Source of the DNA: CADCWK01 sp964244115
GTDB taxonomy: Bacteria > Chloroflexota > Chloroflexia > Thermomicrobiales > UBA6265
DNA length: 13,749 nt
Direction: 5' to 3'
NCBI GenBank assembly: GCA_964244115.1
Contig: CAXTHM010000088.1
Location: forward strand, 1 to 13,749
Shown here one piece after another: positions 1-6,793 of this stretch. The notes under the pieces were generated by a model, which had not been told where the DNA came from, did not search any database, and saw nothing but the letters and a program-made list of their open reading frames with translations. The translations under genes were made by a program, and so were the position numbers. How positions within the stretch are numbered: position 1 is the stretch's first letter; every line of letters begins with the position of its first letter.

Positions 1-92
1 AGTCGCCCGCAGGCGACGGAGGCGGACCGAGATGGGGAGGGGGCCGGGGGGTGGGTCCGGCTGCTCGCGACCGACAAGGGCCAGCTGAACCG

Positions 93-506
93 TCAGATCG
101 TGTAGTCGGCCGCGGCTGAGCCGTTTCGTTCGAGCAGCGTCTGCAGGGAGACCGCACGCAACTCGGCCTCGAAGTCGCCCTGGACCCGGTTCCAGACATC
201 GGAGATGACGTCCTGACGCGGCGGGCGCTCATCGGCGCTCCGGCGGTCGCGACCCTCCAGTACCAGCCAGATGTCGTAGAGCGTGACGGCGTCCGGAGTC
301 TGGGTCAGGCGGTGGCCACCCTGGGGTCCACGGGTACTGCGGACGAGACCGCCGCGGTTCAGGGCGCCCAGCAGTTGGTGCAGATACGGTTCCGGGATGC
401 CCTGACGCTGGGCGATCTCGCGGCTCTGGACCGGTGCCGAACCGCCATTGCAGGCGAGGTCAAAGAGCGCCCTGACCCCGTAATCCACCCGGCTTGAGAC
501 GCGCAT
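93..506 (-). CDS. Rrf2-family transcriptional regulator lacking Fe-S cysteines
   Basis: This is a 137-residue winged-helix DNA-binding protein of the Rrf2 family (relatives IscR, NsrR, CymR). The N terminus (MRVSSRVDYGVRAL) aligns without gaps to IscR from residue 1. The recognition-helix and wing region reads PYLHQLLGALNRGGLV, then RGPQGGHRL at about residues 40-66. The start at 506 is supported by that alignment and by a GAGGT ribosome site 6 nt upstream. Longer in-frame starts would add an Arg-rich, non-homologous extension. The start lies 47 nt inside the 3' end of larE, so the two genes are probably one transcript with coupled translation. The protein has a single cysteine (Cys19), so the three-cysteine cluster motif of IscR/NsrR is absent. 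Residue 43, Glu in IscR, is His here. It may therefore sense a partner or small molecule, as CymR does, but its ligand and targets cannot be read from the sequence. Confidence 0.9.
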   Translation of the reverse strand: MRVSSRVDYGVRALFDLACNGGSAPVQSREIAQRQGIPEPYLHQLLGALNRGGLVRSTRGPQGGHRLTQTPDAVTLYDIWLVLEGRDRRSADERPPRQDVISDVWNRVQGDFEAELRAVSLQTLLERNGSAAADYTI

Positions 507-1338
507 GCAATACCTCGTTCTGGCTGCCGGTTCGATACCCTTCGAGATCAAGCGTAACGTATTGATATCCTGCCACGCGGACCGCCGCCACGATCGCCTC
601 CCGCTGGGCCAGCGCCTCGCCCAGCCGCTCGACCGGGACCTCAATCCGGGCGACCGTGTCGTGGTGCCGGACCCGGGCGCCGCGGAAGCCGAGCTTGCCC
701 AGTTCCCGCTCGGCCTTGCCGACCTTGGAGAGTTTCTCGATCGTGATCGGGTCGCCGTACGCGAACCGGGAGGACAGGCAGGCGACGGCCGGCTTGTCCC
801 ACGTCGGCAGCTCGAACCCGGCCGAGAGCGAGCGGATCTCCGCCTTGGTCAGCCCGACCTCCTGCAGCGGTGACCGCACACCGAGTTCGGCGGCGGCCCG
901 GGCGCCGGGCCGGAAATCCTTCACGTCGTCGGCGTTGGCGCCGTCGATGATCGCCGCGAAGCCGTGCCGGTCGCGGACGGTGTCGAGACGGGTGTACAGC
1001 TCGGTCTTGCAGAAGTAGCAGCGCTGATGGGAATTGTTGGCGTAGCGTGGGTCCGTCAGTTCCATCGTTGGGACGACCTCGTACGGAACCCCGATCAGGT
1101 CCGCAAGTCGTCGGGCGTCGGCCATCTCCTCGGCGGCGTAGGTTTCCGAGAGCCCCGACGCCGCGACGACCCGGTCGCCGAGGACATCGTGCGCGGCGTA
1201 CAGCAGGAGCGTACTGTCGACCCCACCCGAGAAGGCGACCACCGCCGAGCCGATTTCGGTCAGGATGGCCTGGAGTTCACGGTAGCGCGTGCCGGTCTCG
1301 TTTCCCGCATCGGTCGGACGGAGCTTCTGGCTGGTCAT
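460..1338 (-). CDS. larE: LarE-type ATP-dependent sulfur transferase (PP-loop)
   Basis: This 292-residue cytoplasmic PP-loop ATPase belongs to the LarE family. LarE adenylates and then sulfurates a pyridinium-dicarboxylate precursor while making the nickel-pincer cofactor of lactate racemase. Visible motifs are the ATP loop SGGVDS (residues 37-42), CYFCK (107-111), DGANADD (132-138) and KPAVACLSSRFAYG (182-195). Cys187 in the last motif sits where the sacrificial cysteine of the Lactobacillus enzyme is expected. The C terminus has the family-typical LDLEGYRTGS. I chose the ATG at 1338 because a GGGGA site lies 8 nt upstream and the sequence then runs into the family N terminus; an ATG at 1392 would add 18 basic residues without a good ribosome site. 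No larA, larB or larC is in the window, so lactate racemization itself is unproven. The 3' end overlaps the Rrf2 gene by 47 nt. Confidence 0.87.
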   Translation of the reverse strand: MTSQKLRPTDAGNETGTRYRELQAILTEIGSAVVAFSGGVDSTLLLYAAHDVLGDRVVAASGLSETYAAEEMADARRLADLIGVPYEVVPTMELTDPRYANNSHQRCYFCKTELYTRLDTVRDRHGFAAIIDGANADDVKDFRPGARAAAELGVRSPLQEVGLTKAEIRSLSAGFELPTWDKPAVACLSSRFAYGDPITIEKLSKVGKAERELGKLGFRGARVRHHDTVARIEVPVERLGEALAQREAIVAAVRVAGYQYVTLDLEGYRTGSQNEVLHARLKPGGLRGQGAL

Positions 1339-1411
1339 CAGGATCTTCCCCTGCCTCCGGAGCGTGAAGTGCGTCCGCACTCGTTTGGTCATCGTAGGCG
1401 CGGTCGTTCGG

Positions 1412-1438
1412 ATTCATCGCATTCATCGCATTTATTGG
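1412..1438. repeat. Tandem 9-bp direct repeat (two perfect copies, one degenerate)
   Basis: ATTCATCGC occurs twice head to tail (1412-1420 and 1421-1429) and is followed by ATTTATTGG, which matches 6 of 9 positions. The repeat lies 74 nt upstream of the larE start in a more AT-rich patch than its surroundings. Its placement fits an operator for a regulator of the larE-rrf2 unit. It could also be a chance microrepeat. Confidence 0.5.
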
Positions 1439-1501
1439 TTGATTTGACCACACTTCGACCCGGTTCCGTGCGGTTTCGGTCCAGCAGCGGACCTTTTCGC
1501 C

Positions 1502-1530
1502 ATGACGCTCGATAAGGCATCTTGTATAGT
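1502..1530 (+). promoter_or_regulatory. Candidate sigma70-type promoter for the ABC importer
   Basis: ATGACG (1502-1507, 4 of 6 to the -35 consensus) and TATAGT (1525-1530, 5 of 6 to the -10 consensus) are separated by exactly 17 nt. This is the best promoter match I saw in the divergent region. Transcription would begin near 1537 and give a leader of roughly 230 nt before the ATG at 1771. Confidence 0.42.
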
Positions 1531-1770
1531 TGCCGGAATCTCGCGGCTCAGAACGAGGCACCTCGCGGTGCCACGAGCTGGGCGGGACCCGTAGCGGTCT
1601 CCTCTCGGTTCGTCCTGGGCTCGACGAAATGGCCGGCATGTCCGCTAGAGATTCCCTCCCCCATCGTCCCGCACGACCCAGCCGTCGAGTGGGTCAGCGG
1701 GCGATGTCGGCGGATGGATCACGAGCGGTCGGTTGTCGGTCCCGCATCTCACCCAGGAGGCTAGGACCCA

Positions 1771-3597
1771 ATGGCGGACGGACGGCAGCAGTTCGAAGAG
1801 CTCCTCTCCCAGTTTCGATCGAAGGCCATCGATCGACGCCAGTTCCTGACCCGGGCCAGCGCCGCCGGCGCCGGTGCGGCAGCCGCGCTCGCGATGACCG
1901 GCGTCAGGCCGACCTTCGCCCAGGATGCGACGCCGGATGCGACGCCGGCTACTACCCCGAGCACGTCCGGTCCCGGTGAGATCGTTCAGCTCCTCGCGGA
2001 CCGCGAGGAGGTCCGTGCTCAGCTGTACGCGGCCTTCCCGCCGACCGAGGATGCCCCGCAGGGCGGCGAGTACGTGAACGGTGATTCCACCGACATCACG
2101 ACGACCAACCTCCTGCTCGGCGACAACTCGCCGACCAACCCGGTCCTGGCGCTGATCAACGAGGGCCTCATCGGCTCCAGCCCGGTCGACGGCGATTACG
2201 TCCCCGGTCTCGCCGACAGTTGCGAGCTCTCGGCCGACGGCCTGACGCTGACCTACAAGCTGCACGAGGGCATCTCCTGGCATGATGGCGAGCCCCTCAC
2301 GACGGCCGATGTCGTCCTGAGCCACGATGCCCAGGCCAACCCGGATACCGGCTCGTCCTACACCGGCTCGTTCGCCGGCGCCGTCGCGTCCTACCAGGCG
2401 ATCGACGATCTGACTTTCGAGGTCACGCTCCTCGACACGTTCGCCCGGGTCGTCGCCTTCGGCAACACCTACTGCCCGATCATGCCGGCTCACATCTGGG
2501 GCGACGTCGCCTTCGCCGACTGGGCCGCCGATGGTGGATCGACCGGAGCCGACCCCTCCCGGGTCATCGGGACCGGCCCGTTCACGTTCACCGAGTGGCA
2601 GCAGGGTACCAGTGCGACCCTCGCCAAGAACCCCGACTATTGGGACGATGTGCCCAACATCGATACCTTCATCTTCCGGCTCTACCCGGATTCGACATCC
2701 GCTATCGAGGCCCTCCTCGCCGGGGAGATCGACGGCTTCGAGAACCCGGATGCGGCCGATGTCGAGACGATCGAGTCCAGCGGAATCGAAGTCCAGGTCT
2801 ACGACACGTACAGCTTCGGCTTCTACGCCTACAACCTGGACCCGGAGAAGACGGAACTGTTCCAGCAGGTCGAGGTCCGCCAGGCCCTCTTCTACGCCAT
2901 CGACCGCCAGTCGATCATCGACAACATCTCGCTCGGCTACGGCACCGTTGCCAACGGGACGCAGCCGACGCTCTCCGTCGCCTACGCTCCGGACGAGATC
3001 GAGACGATCTACGGCTACGACCCCGAGAAGGCCAACCAGCTCCTCGACGCCGCTGGCTGGACGCTCGGCGACGACGGCGTTCGGGTGAACGCGGACGGTG
3101 TGCGCCTGGCCTTCGAGGTCATGTACGGCGCCGGGTCGGCGGCGACCGACCAGCAGGTCGCCTATATCCAGGACGTCTGGGCGGCCATCGGCGCCGAGAT
3201 GACCCCGAACGCGGTCGACTTCTCGACCGTCCTCGTGCCGACGATCACCGGCACCTACGACTACGACATCGCCCTGCTCGGCTTCAACTGGGACTACAGC
3301 GGCGACCAGACCGCGATGTTCGGCACGGCCTCCTACGGTGGCGGCTTCAACTTCATGAAGTACTCCAACCCGGAGTTCGACGAGCGGGCGGCGGCCGCCA
3401 ATGTCGAGCAGGATGACGCGGCTCGCCGCCAGCTCCTGATCGAGGCCTCCAACATCGTCAACAACGACCTGCCGGTCGGTATCCTCAACTTCCGCCAGGA
3501 CCGGTTCGCGATCAACTCCGAGCGCGTCCAGAACTATCACGCCAACGCCTACGGCGGGTATCTCTGGAGCGTCCAGTACGCGTCCATCGCCGAGTAG
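1771..3597 (+). CDS. Tat-exported peptide/nickel-type ABC transporter substrate-binding protein
   Basis: This 608-residue extracytoplasmic binding protein belongs to the family-5 group (DppA/OppA/NikA-like). It captures a solute outside the membrane and delivers it to the two permeases encoded downstream. The N terminus has a twin-arginine signal (DRRQFLTRASAAG, residues 21-33), a hydrophobic Ala-rich core to about residue 47 and a TFA-Q cleavage site near residue 50. There is no lipobox cysteine. A short DATPDATP linker follows. Family landmarks are the SADGLTLTYKLHEGISWHDG region (154-173) and GTGPFTFTEW (267-276). The start is fixed by AGGAGG 10 nt upstream and by the correct distance to the twin arginines. 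It is the first gene of the importer operon. Substrates of this family include peptides, metals, sugars and opines; the sequence alone does not tell which. Confidence 0.93.
   Translation: MADGRQQFEELLSQFRSKAIDRRQFLTRASAAGAGAAAALAMTGVRPTFAQDATPDATPATTPSTSGPGEIVQLLADREEVRAQLYAAFPPTEDAPQGGEYVNGDSTDITTTNLLLGDNSPTNPVLALINEGLIGSSPVDGDYVPGLADSCELSADGLTLTYKLHEGISWHDGEPLTTADVVLSHDAQANPDTGSSYTGSFAGAVASYQAIDDLTFEVTLLDTFARVVAFGNTYCPIMPAHIWGDVAFADWAADGGSTGADPSRVIGTGPFTFTEWQQGTSATLAKNPDYWDDVPNIDTFIFRLYPDSTSAIEALLAGEIDGFENPDAADVETIESSGIEVQVYDTYSFGFYAYNLDPEKTELFQQVEVRQALFYAIDRQSIIDNISLGYGTVANGTQPTLSVAYAPDEIETIYGYDPEKANQLLDAAGWTLGDDGVRVNADGVRLAFEVMYGAGSAATDQQVAYIQDVWAAIGAEMTPNAVDFSTVLVPTITGTYDYDIALLGFNWDYSGDQTAMFGTASYGGGFNFMKYSNPEFDERAAAANVEQDDAARRQLLIEASNIVNNDLPVGILNFRQDRFAINSERVQNYHANAYGGYLWSVQYASIAE
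1924..1947 (+). repeat. Tandem 12-bp repeat encoding DATP-DATP linker
   Basis: GATGCGACGCCG occurs twice in tandem and encodes Asp-Ala-Thr-Pro twice (residues 52-59), just after the Tat signal peptide. The repeat keeps the frame. It looks like slippage-driven lengthening of the flexible linker between the cleavage site and the binding domain. Confidence 0.75.
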
Positions 3598-3620
3598 ACG
3601 ACGCCCACTATCTCCTGGTC

Positions 3621-3648
3621 CGGATCGGGGAAGCGATTCCCCGGTCCG
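3621..3648 (+). promoter_or_regulatory. Intercistronic hairpin with GCGA tetraloop after the binding-protein gene
   Basis: CGGATCGGGGAA (3621-3632) pairs with TTCCCCGGTCCG (3637-3648) across a GCGA loop, giving 12 bp with a single G-U wobble and a GNRA-type tetraloop. It begins 23 nt after the binding-protein stop codon and ends 110 nt before the first permease. No U-run follows, so it is unlikely to be a simple terminator. In other binding-protein operons (for example malE-malF) such hairpins protect the upstream message and help make the binding protein in excess; the same role is inferred here. Confidence 0.65.
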
Positions 3649-3758
3649 TGCCGTTCCCCGGTGCATCGTCGCGCCAGCCTCCGATGGCCCGAACCATCGA
3701 CGGCGCGCTCACCGTCCCTCCCGCTCCACCGCTCTTCGCCCGGACCCGAGGACCGCAT

Positions 3759-4730
3759 ATGGGCCAGTACATCCTCCGTCGCGTGCTGATGACGATCCCG
3801 ATCCTGTTCGGCGTCACGCTGCTCACCTACATCATCATCAACGCATCTGGTGACCCGTTACAGGCATTCGAGTTCAACCCACGCGTCTCGCCGGCATCGC
3901 TCGAGGCGATTCGCGAGAACCTCGGGCTCAATCAGCCGTGGTACATCCGCTATTTCGTCTGGCTCGGCAATGTGTTGCAGGGCGATCTCGGCAATTCGAT
4001 GATCAACTATCGGCCGGTCCTCGACTCGATCCTTCAGGCCATGCCCTATACGATCTTCCTCTCGTTCTCGGCGATCTTCGTCTCCCTGGTCATCGCCATC
4101 CCGATCGGGATCTACTCCGCTCTGCGGCGCAATGGGATCGTCGACCGGGTCTTCAGCGTCTTCTCGACCGCGGCTTACGCCATGCCGATCTTCTGGCTGA
4201 GCCTGCTCCTCGTCATCCTCTTTTCGGCCAAGTTCCGGGAATGGGGTCTGCCCTATCTCCCGACGTCTGGCGTGACGAGCAACCGAGGCGACGGCGCCGG
4301 TTCGCTCCAGGACCGCGCCGTCCACCTGATCCTGCCGCTGGTCGCCCTGACCCTGCCGTCGATCGCCGCCTGGTCCCGCTACATCCGCTCCTCGATGCTG
4401 GAGGAGATGAATCAGGACTTCGTTCGGACGGCCCGGGCCAAGGGCCTGAAGGGCAACGTCGTGGTCTACAACCATGCGCTCCGCAACGCCCTGCTCCCGC
4501 TCATCACACTGGTCGGTCTGACGATCCCGGACATCTTCGCCGGCTCGCTGATCGTCGAGCAGGTCTTCGCCTACCAGGGCATGGGCCGACTCGTTACGGA
4601 CGCCCTCTTCGACAAGGACTACACGGTCATCATGGGGACGACGCTCATGTACGCCGTGTTGATCATCCTCGGGAACCTGATCGCCGATGTCGCGCTGGCC
4701 GTTGCGGACCCCCGCATCAGGTACGGCTGA
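3759..4730 (+). CDS. Peptide/nickel-type ABC transporter permease, DppB class
   Basis: This 323-residue inner-membrane permease forms half of the transmembrane channel of the importer. The N terminus GQYILRRVLMTIPILFGV is the classic DppB start: a short basic cytoplasmic end, then the first membrane helix. The family stretch LNQPWYIRYFVWLGNVLQGDLG follows in two adjoining parts near residues 55-75. The ATPase-coupling EAA-type loop (FVRTARAKGLKGN) lies near residues 221-233, followed by HALRNALLPLITL and the IVEQVFAYQGMGRL segment. About six membrane helices are visible. I chose the ATG at 3759 because CGAGGA lies 6 nt upstream and family members begin here. Two upstream in-frame ATGs (3648, 3684) would add non-homologous residues and overlap the intercistronic hairpin. 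The partner permease follows after 77 nt. Confidence 0.94.
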   Translation: MGQYILRRVLMTIPILFGVTLLTYIIINASGDPLQAFEFNPRVSPASLEAIRENLGLNQPWYIRYFVWLGNVLQGDLGNSMINYRPVLDSILQAMPYTIFLSFSAIFVSLVIAIPIGIYSALRRNGIVDRVFSVFSTAAYAMPIFWLSLLLVILFSAKFREWGLPYLPTSGVTSNRGDGAGSLQDRAVHLILPLVALTLPSIAAWSRYIRSSMLEEMNQDFVRTARAKGLKGNVVVYNHALRNALLPLITLVGLTIPDIFAGSLIVEQVFAYQGMGRLVTDALFDKDYTVIMGTTLMYAVLIILGNLIADVALAVADPRIRYG

Positions 4731-4807
4731 TCCGGCCCGATCCTGCGTCCCGATCCCTGCGCGTCACTATCACCGTCGCCTTATCGTCCACCTGGAGAAA
4801 CGTCGAC

Positions 4808-5749
4808 ATGGCCCAGACCACCGAGGCTCTCAACCAGCAGGTCAGCACCCAGCGCACCCTCGGCGCGGCCATGGAGCGCAAGGCCAAACCCGTGACTGGC
4901 TTCTGGGGATCGGCCTGGCGCCGGTTTCGACGCGACAAGCTGGCGATGGTCGCGCTTGGCGTCTCCCTCGCGATCGTCCTCTTCGCGGTCTTCGCGCCGG
5001 TCGTTTCGCTCCTCACGGGGTTCACCTATCAGGAGAACCACCTGCCCGAGAAGCTCGCGCCGATCAATACCGACGGCTACCTCCTCGGGGCGGATGGTAA
5101 CGGACGTGATGTCCTGACCCGGCTGGCCTACGGCGGTCGGATCTCCCTCCTCTTCGCGGCGCTCGGGTCGGTCTCGACGCTCTTCCTCGGGGCAATTCTC
5201 GGCGCTATCTCCGGATTCTTCGGCGGTTGGGTCGACACGCTGATCATGCGAACGGTCGATGTCATCCTCTCGCTGCCGACCCTCGTCGTCCTGATTCTGA
5301 TCGGCTCGTTCTACGAGACCAATGTCTGGACGCTGGCCGGCTTCGTTGCCCTCGTCAGCTGGACCGGCGTCGCCCGGCTCGTCCGGGGGCAGGTCCTGAC
5401 GCTGCGGAGTCGCGACTTCGTCGAGGCGGCGCGGGTGATCGGTGCTGACAACAAGCGGATCATCGGTCGTCACATTCTGCCGAACGTCGTCCCGATCGTC
5501 GTGGTCTGGCTGTCGCTCTCGGTCCCCGGGCTGATCCTGCTCGAGACCTCCCTGTCGTATCTTGGGGTCGGTATCGAGGTGCCGACGCCGTCCTGGGGGA
5601 ACATGCTGCAGGAGGCGAAGAACACCTTCCGGCAGAGCTGGACCCTGGTGTTCATCCCCGGTTTCATGGTCTTCCTGACCGCCCTTTGCCTCAGCCTGGT
5701 CGGCAATGGCGTCCGCGATGCCGTGGACCCGCGGCTGACGAACGAGTAG
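4808..5749 (+). CDS. Peptide/nickel-type ABC transporter permease, DppC/OppC class
   Basis: This 313-residue inner-membrane permease is the partner of the upstream DppB-class protein. It has an OppC-type N-terminal region: a hydrophilic start to about residue 30, FRRDKLAMVALGVSLAI into the first helix, then a periplasmic segment with LLGADGNGRDVLTRLAYGGR. The EAA loop EAARVIGADNKRIIGRHILP (from residue 206) contacts an ATPase. The C-terminal SYLGVGIEVPTPSWG motif and the ending VDPR are also typical of the family. The ATG at 4808 has a GGAG site 10 nt upstream. The usual next genes, the DppD/DppF-class ATPases, are absent: a zinc-ribbon gene follows instead. The importer must therefore borrow ATPase subunits encoded elsewhere. 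No convincing terminator is seen directly after the stop. Confidence 0.94.
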   Translation: MAQTTEALNQQVSTQRTLGAAMERKAKPVTGFWGSAWRRFRRDKLAMVALGVSLAIVLFAVFAPVVSLLTGFTYQENHLPEKLAPINTDGYLLGADGNGRDVLTRLAYGGRISLLFAALGSVSTLFLGAILGAISGFFGGWVDTLIMRTVDVILSLPTLVVLILIGSFYETNVWTLAGFVALVSWTGVARLVRGQVLTLRSRDFVEAARVIGADNKRIIGRHILPNVVPIVVVWLSLSVPGLILLETSLSYLGVGIEVPTPSWGNMLQEAKNTFRQSWTLVFIPGFMVFLTALCLSLVGNGVRDAVDPRLTNE

Positions 5750-5898
5750 TCGTCCGCGACTGGTCTGGCAACCGAGGCGGCGTGGCGGACCGGAAGGGTG
5801 ACGCACCGCTGCGTCCAATGATGGCATCCCGGCATCGGTGACCGACACGCCGAGGTGGGGATGAGCCAGCGGGTATCATTCGCTCGATCTGAATGGGG

Positions 5899-5922
5899 CG
5901 GACGCGATGGTCCGGACGCGAT
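5899..5922 (+). repeat. Short spaced direct repeat upstream of the zinc-ribbon gene
   Basis: CGGACGCGAT occurs at 5899-5908 and again at 5913-5922, with starts 14 nt apart, 33 nt before the GTG start of the next gene. This could be a regulator site or part of the leader. The rest of the 205-nt gap (5750-5954) has a weak 6-bp hairpin at 5800-5815 without a U-run and no clear promoter. Confidence 0.35.
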
Positions 5923-5954
5923 CAGCGGGATAGAGACTGAAGCTGGAGGCTGGT

Positions 5955-6686
5955 GTGAAGACCTGTCGGAACTGTGGCGCCTCGAACTCGGCAGACGACC
6001 GGTTCTGCGGCAACTGTGGCGCGGCGCTGCCTGAAGCAGATGATCAGCAGCCTCGGGCGCAGGGCGACCAGACGTTCCCGGCACAACCCGAGGCGAAGAG
6101 CGACCAGCCGCCGCCATACGGCCAGCCGGGATACGGCTCGCCGCAGCCACCGTACGGCTCATACGGCCAGCAGCCTTCGGGCACCGACCAGTACGGGAAC
6201 CCCACCAGTGGACAGCAATCCGGCCAGGCACCTTGGGGCTCTCCGCCTTTCCGGGAGCCCGGCAATCAGCCGCAGGCGCCGTACGGCCAGCCCGGTCAGG
6301 ACCAATACGGCCAGTACCCCGGCTATGGTCAATCGGCCGAGGGGCAGTACGGGCAACAGCAAGCATATGGTCAGCAGCAGGTCGGCCCTCAGGGGCAGCC
6401 GTACGGCGCCTATGGCCAGCAGTACGGTCAGCAGCCGCAGGCCAACCCGTACGGTGACCAGACCCCGCAACCCTGGTACGCGACCGGCTCGGCCGGAGAC
6501 GCACTGCCGCCCGTCAAACGGCGCGGCCGATCGGGGCTGCGGACCGCGCTGCTGGTGATCGTCGCCGTGTTCCTGCTCGTCTGCATCGGCTCGATCGTCT
6601 TCGCCGTCACGCCGTACGGCAGCAACCAGGTCGAACGTCTCGGGACCTGGGCGGCCGAGGAGCAGACCCAACAGGCCGGCGAGTAG
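5955..6686 (+). CDS. Zinc-ribbon protein with Tyr-Gly/Gln/Pro-rich linker and one membrane helix
   Basis: I do not recognise a characterised gene in this 243-residue protein. It has three clear parts. Residues 4-21 form a zinc ribbon (CRNC, then CGNC, with Cys4, Cys7, Cys18 and Cys21). Residues 54-167 are low-complexity, rich in Gln, Gly, Pro and Tyr, with 14 Tyr-Gly dipeptides, many of them within PYG. Residues 187-195 are basic and lead into a hydrophobic helix at about 196-218. A short tail rich in Gln and Glu ends the protein. The positive-inside rule suggests that the ribbon and linker are cytoplasmic and the tail outside. The GTG start has GGAGG 5 nt upstream and puts the ribbon at the extreme N terminus, as in similar proteins. 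It follows the importer genes on the same strand after 205 nt, but a functional link is not evident. Confidence 0.85.
   Translation: MKTCRNCGASNSADDRFCGNCGAALPEADDQQPRAQGDQTFPAQPEAKSDQPPPYGQPGYGSPQPPYGSYGQQPSGTDQYGNPTSGQQSGQAPWGSPPFREPGNQPQAPYGQPGQDQYGQYPGYGQSAEGQYGQQQAYGQQQVGPQGQPYGAYGQQYGQQPQANPYGDQTPQPWYATGSAGDALPPVKRRGRSGLRTALLVIVAVFLLVCIGSIVFAVTPYGSNQVERLGTWAAEEQTQQAGE
6114..6455 (+). repeat. Degenerate repeat coding for the PYG/YGQQ low-complexity linker
   Basis: This in-frame tract encodes residues 54-167 of the zinc-ribbon protein. It is built from imperfect units such as PYGQPGYG, PYGSYGQQ, QYGQQQAYGQ and PYGAYGQQYG. At the DNA level TACGG(C/T)CAG recurs many times with no fixed period, so this is a degenerate amino-acid repeat rather than a clean tandem array. 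Confidence 0.7.
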
Positions 6687-6724
6687 CTTCCAGGACGGCA
6701 TCCGGGCAAACCTCGATAAAAGCA

Positions 6725-6759
6725 AAACACCCGTCAACCGTAATGGTTGCCGGGTGTTT
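6725..6759. terminator. Bidirectional intrinsic terminator between convergent genes
   Basis: AAACACCCG (6725-6733) pairs with CGGGTGTTT (6751-6759) over 9 bp. After one mismatch, CAACC pairs with GGTTG around a GTAAT loop, giving 14 pairs in all. On the minus strand the stem is followed by a T-rich run (TTTTGCTTTTA), a good terminator for pnp, whose stop codon lies 34 nt upstream. On the plus strand it ends in GTTTCATC, a weaker U-run, and can serve the zinc-ribbon gene. Confidence 0.85.
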
Positions 6760-6793
6760 CATCATGAGTAGAGTTCTGCTGGGAGCGACCCGT

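Larger units (their letters stand above)
1339..1770. other. Divergent intergenic control region between larE and the ABC importer
   Basis: This 432-nt stretch has no convincing gene on either strand. It holds a tandem 9-bp repeat near larE (1412-1438) and a candidate plus-strand promoter (1502-1530). The promoter would leave a leader of about 230 nt before the binding-protein gene. In the leader a perfect 6-bp hairpin with a TCGC loop lies at 1557-1572, and a second, less perfect helix can pair 1580-1589 with 1607-1615. Neither is followed by a U-run. A strong AGGAGG ribosome site (1755-1760) ends the region. I found no good promoter for larE here. Confidence 0.6.

Noticed and set aside
2..17. 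Hairpin GTCGCC-loop-GGCGAC at the window edge, as a terminator for the Rrf2 gene
   Set aside because: It has only six pairs, and the flank that should hold a U-run is cut off by the window start.
1444..1449. TTGACC as a -35 element on the plus strand
   Set aside because: No acceptable -10 hexamer lies 16-18 nt downstream.
1580..1615. T-box-like sequence GGGCGGGACC with a downstream pairing partner in the importer leader
   Set aside because: It matches 9 of 10 positions of GGGUGGNACC, but the mismatch is at the U of the UGGN that must pair with the tRNA end. There is also no room for a specifier stem after the likely promoter, and no terminator or ribosome site is close.
1645..3666. A 673-codon open frame on the minus strand opposite the binding-protein gene
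   Set aside because: It mirrors a well-supported binding-protein gene, has repetitive Val/Asp/Arg/Gly composition and shows no recognisable motif.
3648..3758. A longer N terminus for the DppB-class permease
   Set aside because: The added 37 residues are Pro/Arg-rich and not family-like, the frame overlaps the intercistronic hairpin, and the ATG at 3759 has a better ribosome site.
5874..5879. TATCAT as a -10 for the zinc-ribbon gene
   Set aside because: No -35-like hexamer lies at 16-18 nt and there is no TGn extension, so it is too weak to call.
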